This document shows, one piece after another, positions 19,393 to 26,651 of a stretch of 58,671 nucleotides of DNA. The notes below the pieces were generated by a model. The model had not been told where the DNA came from. It saw nothing but the letters and a program-made list of their open reading frames with translations, and ran no database searches. Origin of the DNA: Paraburkholderia ultramafica (lineage in GTDB: Bacteria; Pseudomonadota; Gammaproteobacteria; Burkholderiales; Burkholderiaceae); contig NZ_CADIKK010000041.1 in the NCBI RefSeq assembly GCF_902859915.1, positions 1 to 58,671 on the forward strand, written 5' to 3'. Numbering within the stretch: position 1 is the stretch's first letter; each line of letters starts with the position of its first letter. The position numbers and the translations under genes are program-made.

Positions 19393-20367
19393 ATGACCAG
19401 CACTAGAACTCCGAAAACAGAAATGGCGTATGCGATCAAGGCTATGCAAATCCGTTCGCGAGCTGCTCGTGATCTCGGCTACTTTTCACACTTTTCGATG
19501 CCGCCAATGACCATTGTCGACCACCTGATCGGACGTAAGCCAACGATCGCAAAGAACACCTGGAAGCAATACAAGAACGCTCTCCGTAGCCATTTTCAGG
19601 GGCTCGCCAACGAATCAAACGAATCCGTCGCAGTCGAAGAACTGCAGGCCGCCATTGCCGCGCTTGACTCGGAGCCATCGACCGGCTCGCTCAAGTACGG
19701 CACCCGAACTTCGGCGACCAAACAGAAACACTTCAAGCAAACGGATCTGGATAAGTTCGTCGACTACCTGGCCGGCAACGTAGGCCGGCACAAGTTCGCG
19801 AACGCCCTTCGTACCTGGCTGCTGGCCGCCCAGTTGACCGGACTGCGCCCCAGCGAATGGGAGTCCGCCGGCCTGACAGAGATTGCCGGTCTACCGTGCC
19901 TGACGCTACGCAACGGGAAAGCGACGAATGGTCGGGCGAACGGAGAGTTCCGGACGCTCGACCTGTCGAAAGCAACGGCGGCCGATATGGAGGTATTACT
20001 GGAGATGTTCGCGATGCTGGAGGGACACCTGAGTGAGATGCGGTTCGACGAGCTGCAAACATCCCTCACCCACTATATGAAGCGAGCGACAAGAGCCTGC
20101 TTCGGCCGCCGCAAGAAATACCCGACGCTCTACTCGCTTCGGCATCAGTTTGCTGCGGACGCTAAGCTCGCCGGCCACACGAAGGAAGAGGTGGCTGCAA
20201 TTCTGGGCCATGCGACTGATGAGACCGCCGGCAGGCACTACTCTCGTGCGGTAAGCGGTCAATCGGCCGTTCGCGTGCAGCCCGTCGATTCTGAAGTTCG
20301 CCGGGTCCGAGCTAAAGCTCGTCCGTATCCGTACGGTCCACGACGTTCCCGTACATTTGCTCTCTAA
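19393..20367 (+). CDS. Tyrosine-type recombinase
   Basis: A 324-aa protein. An N-terminal SAM-like core-binding domain includes TIAKNTWKQYKNALRSHFQG. The catalytic domain carries the first Arg in LTGLRPSEWE, the second box in TLYSLRHQFAAD, AILGHATDETAGRHYSRA and the nucleophile Tyr in RHYSRA. The box II His is replaced by Tyr/Ser context (Y-S-L-R-H), which occurs in some integrases. It occupies the place where rci sits in IncI plasmids, downstream of pilV, but its sequence is not obviously Rci-like. A basic C-terminal tail (RRVRAKARPYPYGPRRSR) may contact DNA. Confidence 0.78.
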   Translation: MTSTRTPKTEMAYAIKAMQIRSRAARDLGYFSHFSMPPMTIVDHLIGRKPTIAKNTWKQYKNALRSHFQGLANESNESVAVEELQAAIAALDSEPSTGSLKYGTRTSATKQKHFKQTDLDKFVDYLAGNVGRHKFANALRTWLLAAQLTGLRPSEWESAGLTEIAGLPCLTLRNGKATNGRANGEFRTLDLSKATAADMEVLLEMFAMLEGHLSEMRFDELQTSLTHYMKRATRACFGRRKKYPTLYSLRHQFAADAKLAGHTKEEVAAILGHATDETAGRHYSRAVSGQSAVRVQPVDSEVRRVRAKARPYPYGPRRSRTFAL

Positions 20368-20382
20368 TGCTTGGAGACGAAA

Positions 20383-20643
20383 ATGCAACGATACATCCTT
20401 CACCTAGCATTCATAGGTTCCATTTGCACATTCGCCCAGGCAGCGCCTCTGGCCGACAATCCATGTGGCGTGCCTGACGCGGAGGCGCTTGCACGCCAGC
20501 CGGTCTGCACCGACCTTAGCTGTGTTCCGTCCAGGAACGTCCAATCCGAGCGGGCGATCGGGGCATCGAAATGCGAGTTTGAGCGGTTACAGCCGCCTGC
20601 GCTCGGCCTCGCCCCACCCGCGCAGGTCTCGGGCCACTTGTGA
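20383..20643 (+). CDS. Small secreted protein of unknown function
   Basis: An 86-aa protein with a signal peptide (MQRYILHLAFIGSICTFAQA, cleavage likely after AQA) and four cysteines in the mature part (NPCGVPDA, VCTDLSCVPS, SKCEF), suggesting disulphides in the periplasm. TTGGAG just upstream supports the ATG at 20383. It lies 15 bp after the recombinase gene. Small Cys-containing periplasmic proteins are common in conjugation clusters, but I cannot name a family. Confidence 0.55.
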   Translation: MQRYILHLAFIGSICTFAQAAPLADNPCGVPDAEALARQPVCTDLSCVPSRNVQSERAIGASKCEFERLQPPALGLAPPAQVSGHL

Positions 20644-20651
20644 GCTAAAAA

Positions 20652-21236
20652 TTGAACAACATCCTAGTAGTGGATCTGGAAGCAACGTGTTCGGATGATG
20701 AGGCGATCACGCCCGAGAACATGGAAACGATCGAGATCGGTGCTTGCTGGGTAGGCGTCGACGGCACCGTGGTCGACCGCTTTCAGTCATTCGTCCGCCC
20801 GATCTTAAATCCGTAGCTCACCGCGTTTTGCACCCGCCTGACGGGTATTACTCAGGCTGACGTGGACGCTGCACCGTTGTTTCCGGCCGCTGCCGACGAA
20901 TTGCACCATTTCGTCGAGCGCTACCAGCAGTCCGGTTCAATCTGGACAAGCTGGGGCACGTATGACTGCAAGCAGCTCGAGCGCGACAGCACTCGCCATA
21001 GCGTCACTCCGCCGATCAAGCTCCCGCATGAGAACGCCAAGCGGTTATTTGCCAAGGGACAGCGAATCGGCAAAGAGGTTGGACTGAAGAAGTCCTGCGA
21101 GCTGGCGGGCCTTGCGCTCGAAGGCACGCATCACCGAGCACTTCATGATGCGTTGAATGTGGCTCGTCTGCTGCCGTGGGTGTTCGGAGAGCAGCGGCTC
21201 AAGAGGCTCGGCGAGGGGACATCCAACGCCCCATAG
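20652..21236 (+). pseudogene. DEDDh 3'-5' exonuclease, interrupted by an in-frame TAG
   Basis: A 194-codon frame homologous to residues about 29-210 of the intact gene at 31016-32095. It starts TTG (NNILVVDLEATC, motif I DxE) and runs to HHRALHDALNVARLLPW (motif III H..D). The codon at 20814-20816 is TAG where the paralogue has Thr (NPTLTPF versus NP-stop-LTAF). All other motifs are intact, so the lesion looks recent. The C-terminal domain of the paralogue is missing. A restart at 20862 would give 124 aa without motif I. Confidence 0.75.
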
Positions 21237-21647
21237 ACTTTCACCTTCAGCGTGCACGAACACCCGAACACCCGCATGCGTCACTGCATCAACGTCAAAA
21301 CCCGCTCGCCGCGTGGCACTGTCCGGGGGCTGTGTTGCATCCCCCGGACATGCCGGGAGCGTTGGGCCTAGTTCCGCGCGTCAAGGGTGGCTCTTTGAGC
21401 CACGGGCTGGCGCCCGCTGCGCCCTTGACCCACGGACCAAGGCGAGGGTCAAGAATAATTCATCGGCCTGCCATGAGCTGGCTACGGTATCGATCAGAGC
21501 CGCTTCCGCTGTTGATCTCGTGCGATTTGTGCCTCCTCCAAGCGTCTGCCGAATGCGGAATGCAGCGCCAGGAGGTTCGCCGAGCGAAGGCGCCACGCTC
21601 GACTTCTTGCCTAGGGCCCTCTCCATCGCTCCGCGAAGAACGCTGCC
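21237..21647. other. Structured non-coding region at the 3' end of the ParB/RepB operon
   Basis: About 410 bp with no convincing gene. Two strong structures are present: TGTCCGGGGG (21320-21329) with CCCCCGGACA (21341-21350), and a nested pair at 21382-21433 in which an outer GTCAAGGG/CCCTTGAC encloses GTGGCTC-TTT-GAGCCAC (21391-21407). Neither has a T run. They could be element ends, a partition-type site or mRNA 3' structures. Confidence 0.5.
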
Positions 21648-22547
21648 TCATTCTCGCTCGGTGACGCGATTGTCGGCGGCAATCGCGTCCATTGTCGAAA
21701 CAAGGCTGGCGAGCAGATCGCCGTGGTGGCGCCTCAGGTGCCCTTGGATGTTCTCGTTGCGAAGCAGGCGCGCCATGAAGCTTTTGGCGACGACCAAGGA
21801 CAGCATCGTGTCGCCGATCTCGTCTTCGACAGCTTGGCAGTCTTGCCGCAGCCGCTCCATTTCGCTTTCCATTTTCGCGAGGTCTTCCGGCGAGATTTCA
21901 TTTTTCTTTTTGGGCTTCGCCCCATCGACCAGCGCCTCGACTCGCGTGGCGACCAGAATCATCTCCGCGTAAGTCGCCGTGAACTTGTTGGCCGCGACCA
22001 TCATTTCGGCGGCTTCGATCTGCCGATATGGCTTCATCTTCTTCAAGACCGAAAAGACCTTCGGGGCGGCCTGCCGGTTTTTGAGGATCGAGGCGGCCTC
22101 GGGCGCGACGCCGTCCAGCAAAGTCGCCCGCTCTCGAATGCTCCGGACATCCATTCGTAGGACCTCGGCGATTCGCTTCTCCGACGCGCCCTTGGCCAGC
22201 GCGGCGCGGATCATCTTGTGCTCTTGAACGGCCGACAGGCGAGTGATGTGCCGGTTGAACGTGAAGCCTTCGTCGTCGGTCGAGACCATGCAGGGTGCGG
22301 TCTCCCGGCTTAGCTCTTTGAGCGCCTCAAGTCGCAGCCTCCCGTCGAGCAGCTCGTAGTCGCCTAGCCGTCGAGGGGAGCGGAACACCGCGAGCGGCTC
22401 GATCACGCCCAACTCCGCGATGGAGCCGAGGATGGTTTTGTATTTCGAGGTCGCCAGGGCGCCTTTGGTCAACTGGGAGTCCGCGATGATCCGCTCAAGG
22501 GGAATCTCGACGACCTGTGCCTCAAATCCGTGTCTGACGTTGCTCAT
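21648..22547 (-). CDS. ParB-like protein with RepB C-terminal domain
   Basis: A 299-aa protein. Residues 10-95 form a ParB/sulfiredoxin-type N-terminal domain (VVEIPLERIIAD, then LGVIEPLAVFRSP and YELLDGRLRLEALKEL, matching the GxRR-like box). A helix-turn-helix follows (ASEKRIAEVLRMDVRSIRERATLLDG). The C-terminal helical part (EDLAKMESEMERLRQDCQAV to the end) matches the plasmid RepB partition C-terminal pattern. Its ATG overlaps the stop of the preceding ParB-like gene by 4 nt. No ParA gene is nearby, so ordinary plasmid partition is unlikely. Confidence 0.8.
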   Translation of the reverse strand: MSNVRHGFEAQVVEIPLERIIADSQLTKGALATSKYKTILGSIAELGVIEPLAVFRSPRRLGDYELLDGRLRLEALKELSRETAPCMVSTDDEGFTFNRHITRLSAVQEHKMIRAALAKGASEKRIAEVLRMDVRSIRERATLLDGVAPEAASILKNRQAAPKVFSVLKKMKPYRQIEAAEMMVAANKFTATYAEMILVATRVEALVDGAKPKKKNEISPEDLAKMESEMERLRQDCQAVEDEIGDTMLSLVVAKSFMARLLRNENIQGHLRRHHGDLLASLVSTMDAIAADNRVTERE

Positions 22548-23458
22548 GGCATAAGCTCCGGTGGAATGCGAGAAGCGACCGCCTCGGGAATGTCCTTGAC
22601 GCCCTCGGCGCGCAAGAGCGTCCTGAAATGCTCGTCGGCAAGAAAGCGCCTGAGAGCGGAGGTGATCAGCAGCAGCCTCTGCTCTTGCAGATTGGCGTTC
22701 TGCACGACCATCTTCTGGCGGCGGACCTCGTTCTTATAAGTCCGCAGCAGTTTCTGCGGGGTTGGCTTTTCTCGAGGCGCCGGGCGGCCGTGCATTTTTT
22801 TGCCCGACACTTCCCGTTTGCTGAGGATCCTCCGCACGCGCAGCAATTGGTCTCCGTTCAGCGTCTTGGACTCGTAGGCGGCGACCATCGCGACTTGGAC
22901 CTCCTCGGTCGGCGCGCGGGCGACTTCGACGGCGAGCCACAGCGGCATAACGCGCTTTTCAACCGCCTGTATCAGCCGTTGCTCGCCCTTCTCCAACAAT
23001 TGCAAGATCCCATTGATGTAGGTGTCGTCCAGGTTGGTTTTCTTGGCGATCTCCTCCGTTGTGTAGCCCTTCGCGCGAAGAACCTGCAGGCCGCTCAAAA
23101 GCTCGGCGGTCGAATGTCGTCGCCGCGCAATGTTCTCGGTCAGCGTGATGAGGTAGCGGTCGATCTCGTTGGCTTCGACAATCGAGCAAGGAATCAGCGT
23201 CTCGCCCAGCGCTTTGAGCGCTTCGAGGCGCCCCTGCCCGCACAACACCTCGTGCCACTCGCCCTCGGCGTCGCATCCGCCATGTGCGACCGTGATGGGC
23301 CGCTTGAGCCCGACCGACGCGATGTTCTCGACGAGCTGCGAAAAGAAATACGGATTGCGCGTCCGGGGGTTCAGCACTCGAAGCCGCTCAACCGGAATCA
23401 AGGTGATATGCTCGCTGCGCGAAAGCGCGGAAACGATCTTGTCGACGCGGTCATTCAT
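22544..23458 (-). CDS. ParB/RepB-like DNA-binding protein
   Basis: A 304-aa protein, distinct from its neighbour. The N-terminal ParB-like domain has TLIPVERLRVLNPRTRNPYF, VGLKRPITVAHGG and EVLCGQGRLEALKALGE; ITLTENIARRRHSTAELL is the ParB box-II-like helix, and EEIAKKTNLDDTYINGILQLL is the HTH. The C-terminal half is helical and basic (REVSGKKMHGRPAPREKPTP). Translation is coupled both ways: it overlaps the recombinase stop by 8 nt and the RepB-like start by 4 nt. Probably binds DNA sites used by the element. Confidence 0.8.
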   Translation of the reverse strand: MNDRVDKIVSALSRSEHITLIPVERLRVLNPRTRNPYFFSQLVENIASVGLKRPITVAHGGCDAEGEWHEVLCGQGRLEALKALGETLIPCSIVEANEIDRYLITLTENIARRRHSTAELLSGLQVLRAKGYTTEEIAKKTNLDDTYINGILQLLEKGEQRLIQAVEKRVMPLWLAVEVARAPTEEVQVAMVAAYESKTLNGDQLLRVRRILSKREVSGKKMHGRPAPREKPTPQKLLRTYKNEVRRQKMVVQNANLQEQRLLLITSALRRFLADEHFRTLLRAEGVKDIPEAVASRIPPELMP

Positions 23459-25022
23459 AGCTGACTCCCTTCAGTGGGACCCGGCGCGCCAAATGGCAAA
23501 GCATGCCGAGATCTTCGTAGCGGTAAGCCTCGAATCCAAAGTCGTTGTGGTCGCCCAAGCGGACGATGTCCGACGAGACGTCGATGGCCGGCAACAGGTA
23601 GTAGTCGCGGATCGACTTCGCGTCCAGCTCCATTCGAACCGCGACGGTGATGTCAGGCCGAAGCGCGTTGTCGAAGCGGATGATCCAGCGATTCGAGCCG
23701 GCCTCGGTCGGACGGCAACGGGACAGGGCCAGTGACACCTTGAACTCTTCGTTGACCCAGAGCAGCCCGGACACGGTGTCTCTCTCCACCCGCGCTCCGG
23801 CCTCGGCCATCGCCCGCTCTGCGAGCGAGACGACCTCGGGGTGGAGCTCCCGCAGACGGCGATTGATCTCAACGTAACGATAATCGCGAGCGGGCGTGTA
23901 GCCGATCAGGTCGTATGTTCGAAGCAGGCTGCCGAAGCGGCTCGTGTAGGCGCTGCTCGAAGGGCAGCCGAGCGCCTCGTCGATGACGATCCCGGAAAGA
24001 TAGCCGTAGCGCAGCAGCAGCTTGCGCAACGCGTCCAGCATGTCGGCGTCGGTCAGGCGGTAGGAACGGGCGAGAATAATTTGGCGAGCGGCCTCGAAAA
24101 TGATTCGATCGACGATCGGCTCAAACGCGTTGTCCGCGCGAATCCATGAGGCCGGCGGATTTCGGACGCGCTCTTGTTTGAGCTTGAACGACACGCGGTT
24201 CCAAACGTTGTCCCCGACATATTTGTCGTTGATGAGGATCTGGTGAACGGTTCCCCGAGTCCACAGGGTGTCGCGATCCGTGAGGACGCCGGCCTCGTTC
24301 AGGGCCGCGGCGATTTCCGTCTCGGAGCGCCCCTCCTCGACAAACTGGCGATAGATGCCTCTCACGATCGCCAGTTCGTCGGCCGGCCCTGGAATGAGGA
24401 TGACCCGGTCCGTCTGGATGGCCTTGTGTTCTCCGCGGCTCAGTTCGCCTTTGACGACGCCAGACTGGTCCACGCGGACACGGCGCAAGCCGTAGCCGGC
24501 CGGCCCGCCTTGGCGAAAGCCGTTGCGGATGTGCCGGCATTGCCCAGCGTGTACTTTCACGCTGAGCTCCCGGCTGTATTCGCCCGCCATCGTCCGCTTG
24601 ACGCTCTTGATGATGCTCGAAACCGGGCTGCCGTCGTTCTCGAATTGCTCTGCGCAGTAGAGCACCCTCACGCCCACATGCTTGCATCGAATCTCGTAGC
24701 TCGCGCTCTCGTCCGGGTCTTGGAAGCGGCCCCACCGGCTGACGTCATAGACGAGGATAACGGAAAAATCTGCGGCTCCCGATTCCACGTCCCGCAGCAA
24801 GGCTTTGAGGGAGTCGCGCCCGTCAAGGCGCAGGCCGCTTTTGCCCTCATCCGCATAGACGCGCACGACGTCTAGGTTTCTGCTTTCGGCAAACGCCAGA
24901 ATGACGTCTTTCTGATTTTCGGTTGAGTATTGTTGGTGCTCCGTCGACATTCGCACATACGCCGCCGCGCGGCCTCGGCCGCCGGTGTCTTGCGGGGCTT
25001 TGTTGCGCGATGCTCGTTCCAC
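23451..25022 (-). CDS. Serine recombinase (resolvase + recombinase domains)
   Basis: A 523-aa protein. The GTG at 25022 is chosen because GGGAGG lies about five bases upstream and the catalytic domain begins soon after; the open frame upstream runs under the divergent gene. The resolvase domain has AYVRMSTEHQQYSTENQ with nucleophile Ser at about residue 26, YADEGKSGLRLDGRDSL, and IVYDVSRWGRFQD (DxSRxGR). A recombinase domain follows (GIYRQFVEEGRSETEIAAALNEAG). The last 200 residues do not show the usual zinc ribbon of paired CxxC motifs. It is the first gene of the operon with the two ParB-like genes. Confidence 0.88.
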   Translation of the reverse strand: MERASRNKAPQDTGGRGRAAAYVRMSTEHQQYSTENQKDVILAFAESRNLDVVRVYADEGKSGLRLDGRDSLKALLRDVESGAADFSVILVYDVSRWGRFQDPDESASYEIRCKHVGVRVLYCAEQFENDGSPVSSIIKSVKRTMAGEYSRELSVKVHAGQCRHIRNGFRQGGPAGYGLRRVRVDQSGVVKGELSRGEHKAIQTDRVILIPGPADELAIVRGIYRQFVEEGRSETEIAAALNEAGVLTDRDTLWTRGTVHQILINDKYVGDNVWNRVSFKLKQERVRNPPASWIRADNAFEPIVDRIIFEAARQIILARSYRLTDADMLDALRKLLLRYGYLSGIVIDEALGCPSSSAYTSRFGSLLRTYDLIGYTPARDYRYVEINRRLRELHPEVVSLAERAMAEAGARVERDTVSGLLWVNEEFKVSLALSRCRPTEAGSNRWIIRFDNALRPDITVAVRMELDAKSIRDYYLLPAIDVSSDIVRLGDHNDFGFEAYRYEDLGMLCHLARRVPLKGVSYE

Positions 25023-25142
25023 CCTGCCTCCCGTGAACCGCGAGGGGTCGGCTATTTTTGCTGGATGCTCCTGTGGAGGGGAGACAGGCCGGTCCCGTTT
25101 CGTTGCTTGCGTTGAGGGAATATAGTTTTGGAGGCGCGAAAA

Positions 25143-25493
25143 ATGTTGCCGACAACACGCAAGAAATTGCGCGGGAAGAAAGAAGAAATCGGCGCGGAAT
25201 ATCCCTTGGCGATAGCCATGGCGCTCAAAGAAGAGCTCGGCGGCTCCCGTCAGACAATCAAAAAGCTCGCCCGCTGGACAGGAGCGAGTGAACGAACGGT
25301 CCAGAATTGGCTGGGCGGCGTGCGCGGCCCGAGCGGCCCGCATTTGGTGGCATTGGCGAAGCATTCCCCGGCCGTTCACTTCGCCTACCTGTCCATGACC
25401 GGCAGAGCGGACGGGCCGACGTCAGACGTCAATGCGTCCGTAGCGCTTCTGCGGGAGGCGCTCGCCCTGCTGACCGCCTGTCGCCTTTCCTAG
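25143..25493 (+). CDS. Small HTH regulator divergent from the recombinase operon
   Basis: A 116-aa protein. Residues 35-75 hold a helix-turn-helix (GSRQTIKKLARWTGASERTV followed by QNWLGG), the typical pattern of Cro/XRE- or transposase-like DNA readers. The ATG at 25143 is favoured because TTGGAGG lies just upstream. It faces away from the recombinase gene with 120 bp between starts, the usual layout of a repressor that controls both directions. A weak TATAGT at 25121-25126 could be its -10. Confidence 0.62.
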   Translation: MLPTTRKKLRGKKEEIGAEYPLAIAMALKEELGGSRQTIKKLARWTGASERTVQNWLGGVRGPSGPHLVALAKHSPAVHFAYLSMTGRADGPTSDVNASVALLREALALLTACRLS

Positions 25494-26214
25494 TTGTTGC
25501 GTCGAAGGAAGCGATGGCTAGCGGCTAGGCTCGGTTGAGCCCGGCCGCGCTGAACAGGGTTTGATCTGCCGTGGCGATGGATAAGCTTGCGGGGGCGGCC
25601 GCGAGCGCCTCGCCTTTATGGGTTGTTGGCGTTCAACACCATGTTGACGGATCCGGCAAATACGATTTCAACGAAGTCGCCGTTGAGCCCGCGGTCGCGC
25701 GCGTAGGCCCCGCAATTGACATTCGTGCGCCCTCCGCTAGGCAGGTCCCGAAGGACCTTGTCGAACTGCTCCGTTGCCGCGTCAGTCAACAAGCCCTGAA
25801 AAACCGAACGTCGTCGACGTTTTGTAGCGCATCCTTTGCGGATTACCCGAGGTTGAGCGCGCGAGTTGGGAGGCGCCTATAACGCAACGATGATCTGTGC
25901 CCGGCTGGTTCTTGAGGTGCAGCTCGGGCTCGACTTGCCGCATCTGGTCGGCGCATCCCGTGCCACCATCCAGAACGTAGCCGGCTATTCGAGCAACCGG
26001 CCTCATTCCGGAATATTGCCGCCCAGCAATGAAAGGTGAAAACCTTTGGGGATCGCATCGCACGCACATCGCATCAGAATCCTAAAAGCATCACTTTCGT
26101 TGTTATATCAATAGATGTAGAATATGTAACATATTGATTTAACAGCATATTTCGTTAGCGTATAACGAAATTATTGACGAAATCCCCATAAGCTTTCACC
26201 TTTAAAAAGACGCG
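25494..26214. other. Intergenic region between recombinase module and conjugation genes
   Basis: About 720 bp. The first 550 bp are GC-rich with no convincing gene; a 49-codon frame at 25890-26039 (starting MICARLVLEVQLGL) has a distant GGGAGG but no family match. From about 26090 the sequence turns strikingly AT-rich, contains the inverted repeat at 26149-26171, and must hold the promoter of the following operon. Confidence 0.45.
26149..26171. promoter_or_regulatory. Inverted repeat in AT-rich promoter region of the DotA/TraY operon
   Basis: ATTTCGTTA-GCGTA-TAACGAAAT, a perfect 9-bp inverted repeat with a 5-bp spacer, 44 bp before the first gene's ATG. Its position and symmetry suggest an operator for a dimeric regulator. 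The regulator is not identified. Confidence 0.5.
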
Positions 26215-26640
26215 ATGCCGATAACATCTGATAAAGCCAACTATTCGAGGACCGTCCGTTGGTTGCTACGAACTGGATTAGCTTATGTCGTCCTGCTCGC
26301 TGTCTCGCTTTGGCTCCCTCTCGGCCTCCACCGAATCATCATGCGACGGCGGGATTGGTGGCACTGGCCTGCCGCTTGCGTGGCGCTCGCTGCCGGCGCG
26401 GCGGGCTGGATCGCGACGGGCCGGCATGGGGTCGGCGTCGTCGCCCTGCTGGGCGGTGGAGCGTGGTGGTTCTCTCTTCTGGTCACGGATCTCTGCACCC
26501 TGTGGAGCTGGCGCTGGCCGTTCCAATCGAGTCCGAGCGAATACCTCGGCGCACTCGATCAGCGGCTGAACCTCAAAACCAATGCATCGATCTTCGTCAT
26601 CGTCGCCGTGGCTATGCTGTTCCTCGCGCGCGTTGCTTGA
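26215..26640 (+). CDS. Small membrane protein in front of dotA/traY-like gene
   Basis: A 141-aa protein with three or four hydrophobic helices (GLAYVVLLAVSLWLPLG, WPAACVALAAGAAGWIA, GVGVVALLGGGAWWFSLLV, ASIFVIVAVAMLFLARV). I do not recognise the family. It ends 11 bp before the DotA/TraY-like gene, so the two are surely co-transcribed. In IncI plasmids the gene beside traY is traX, but sequence similarity is not visible. A role in the transfer complex is inference from position. Confidence 0.6.
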   Translation: MPITSDKANYSRTVRWLLRTGLAYVVLLAVSLWLPLGLHRIIMRRRDWWHWPAACVALAAGAAGWIATGRHGVGVVALLGGGAWWFSLLVTDLCTLWSWRWPFQSSPSEYLGALDQRLNLKTNASIFVIVAVAMLFLARVA

Positions 26641-26651
26641 TCGAGGCGACA

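Noticed and set aside
18932..19449. Protein-coding genes across the palindrome array (open frames exist on both strands)
   Set aside because: The repeated peptide motif changes frame between copies, there is no good ribosome site, and both strands are equally open because the motif itself lacks stops.
19393..20367. Calling this recombinase Rci
   Set aside because: Only its position after pilV supports it; its catalytic boxes differ from Rci, which the integrase at 38241-39260 resembles more.
25023..25379. N-terminal extension of the serine recombinase
   Set aside because: The extension overlaps the divergent HTH gene, has no ribosome site, and a GTG with GGGAGG directly before the catalytic domain explains the start better.
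25843..26067. Minus-strand gene in the recombinase-conjugation spacer
   Set aside because: No ribosome site, unusual composition, and no family features; the opposite frame is equally open.
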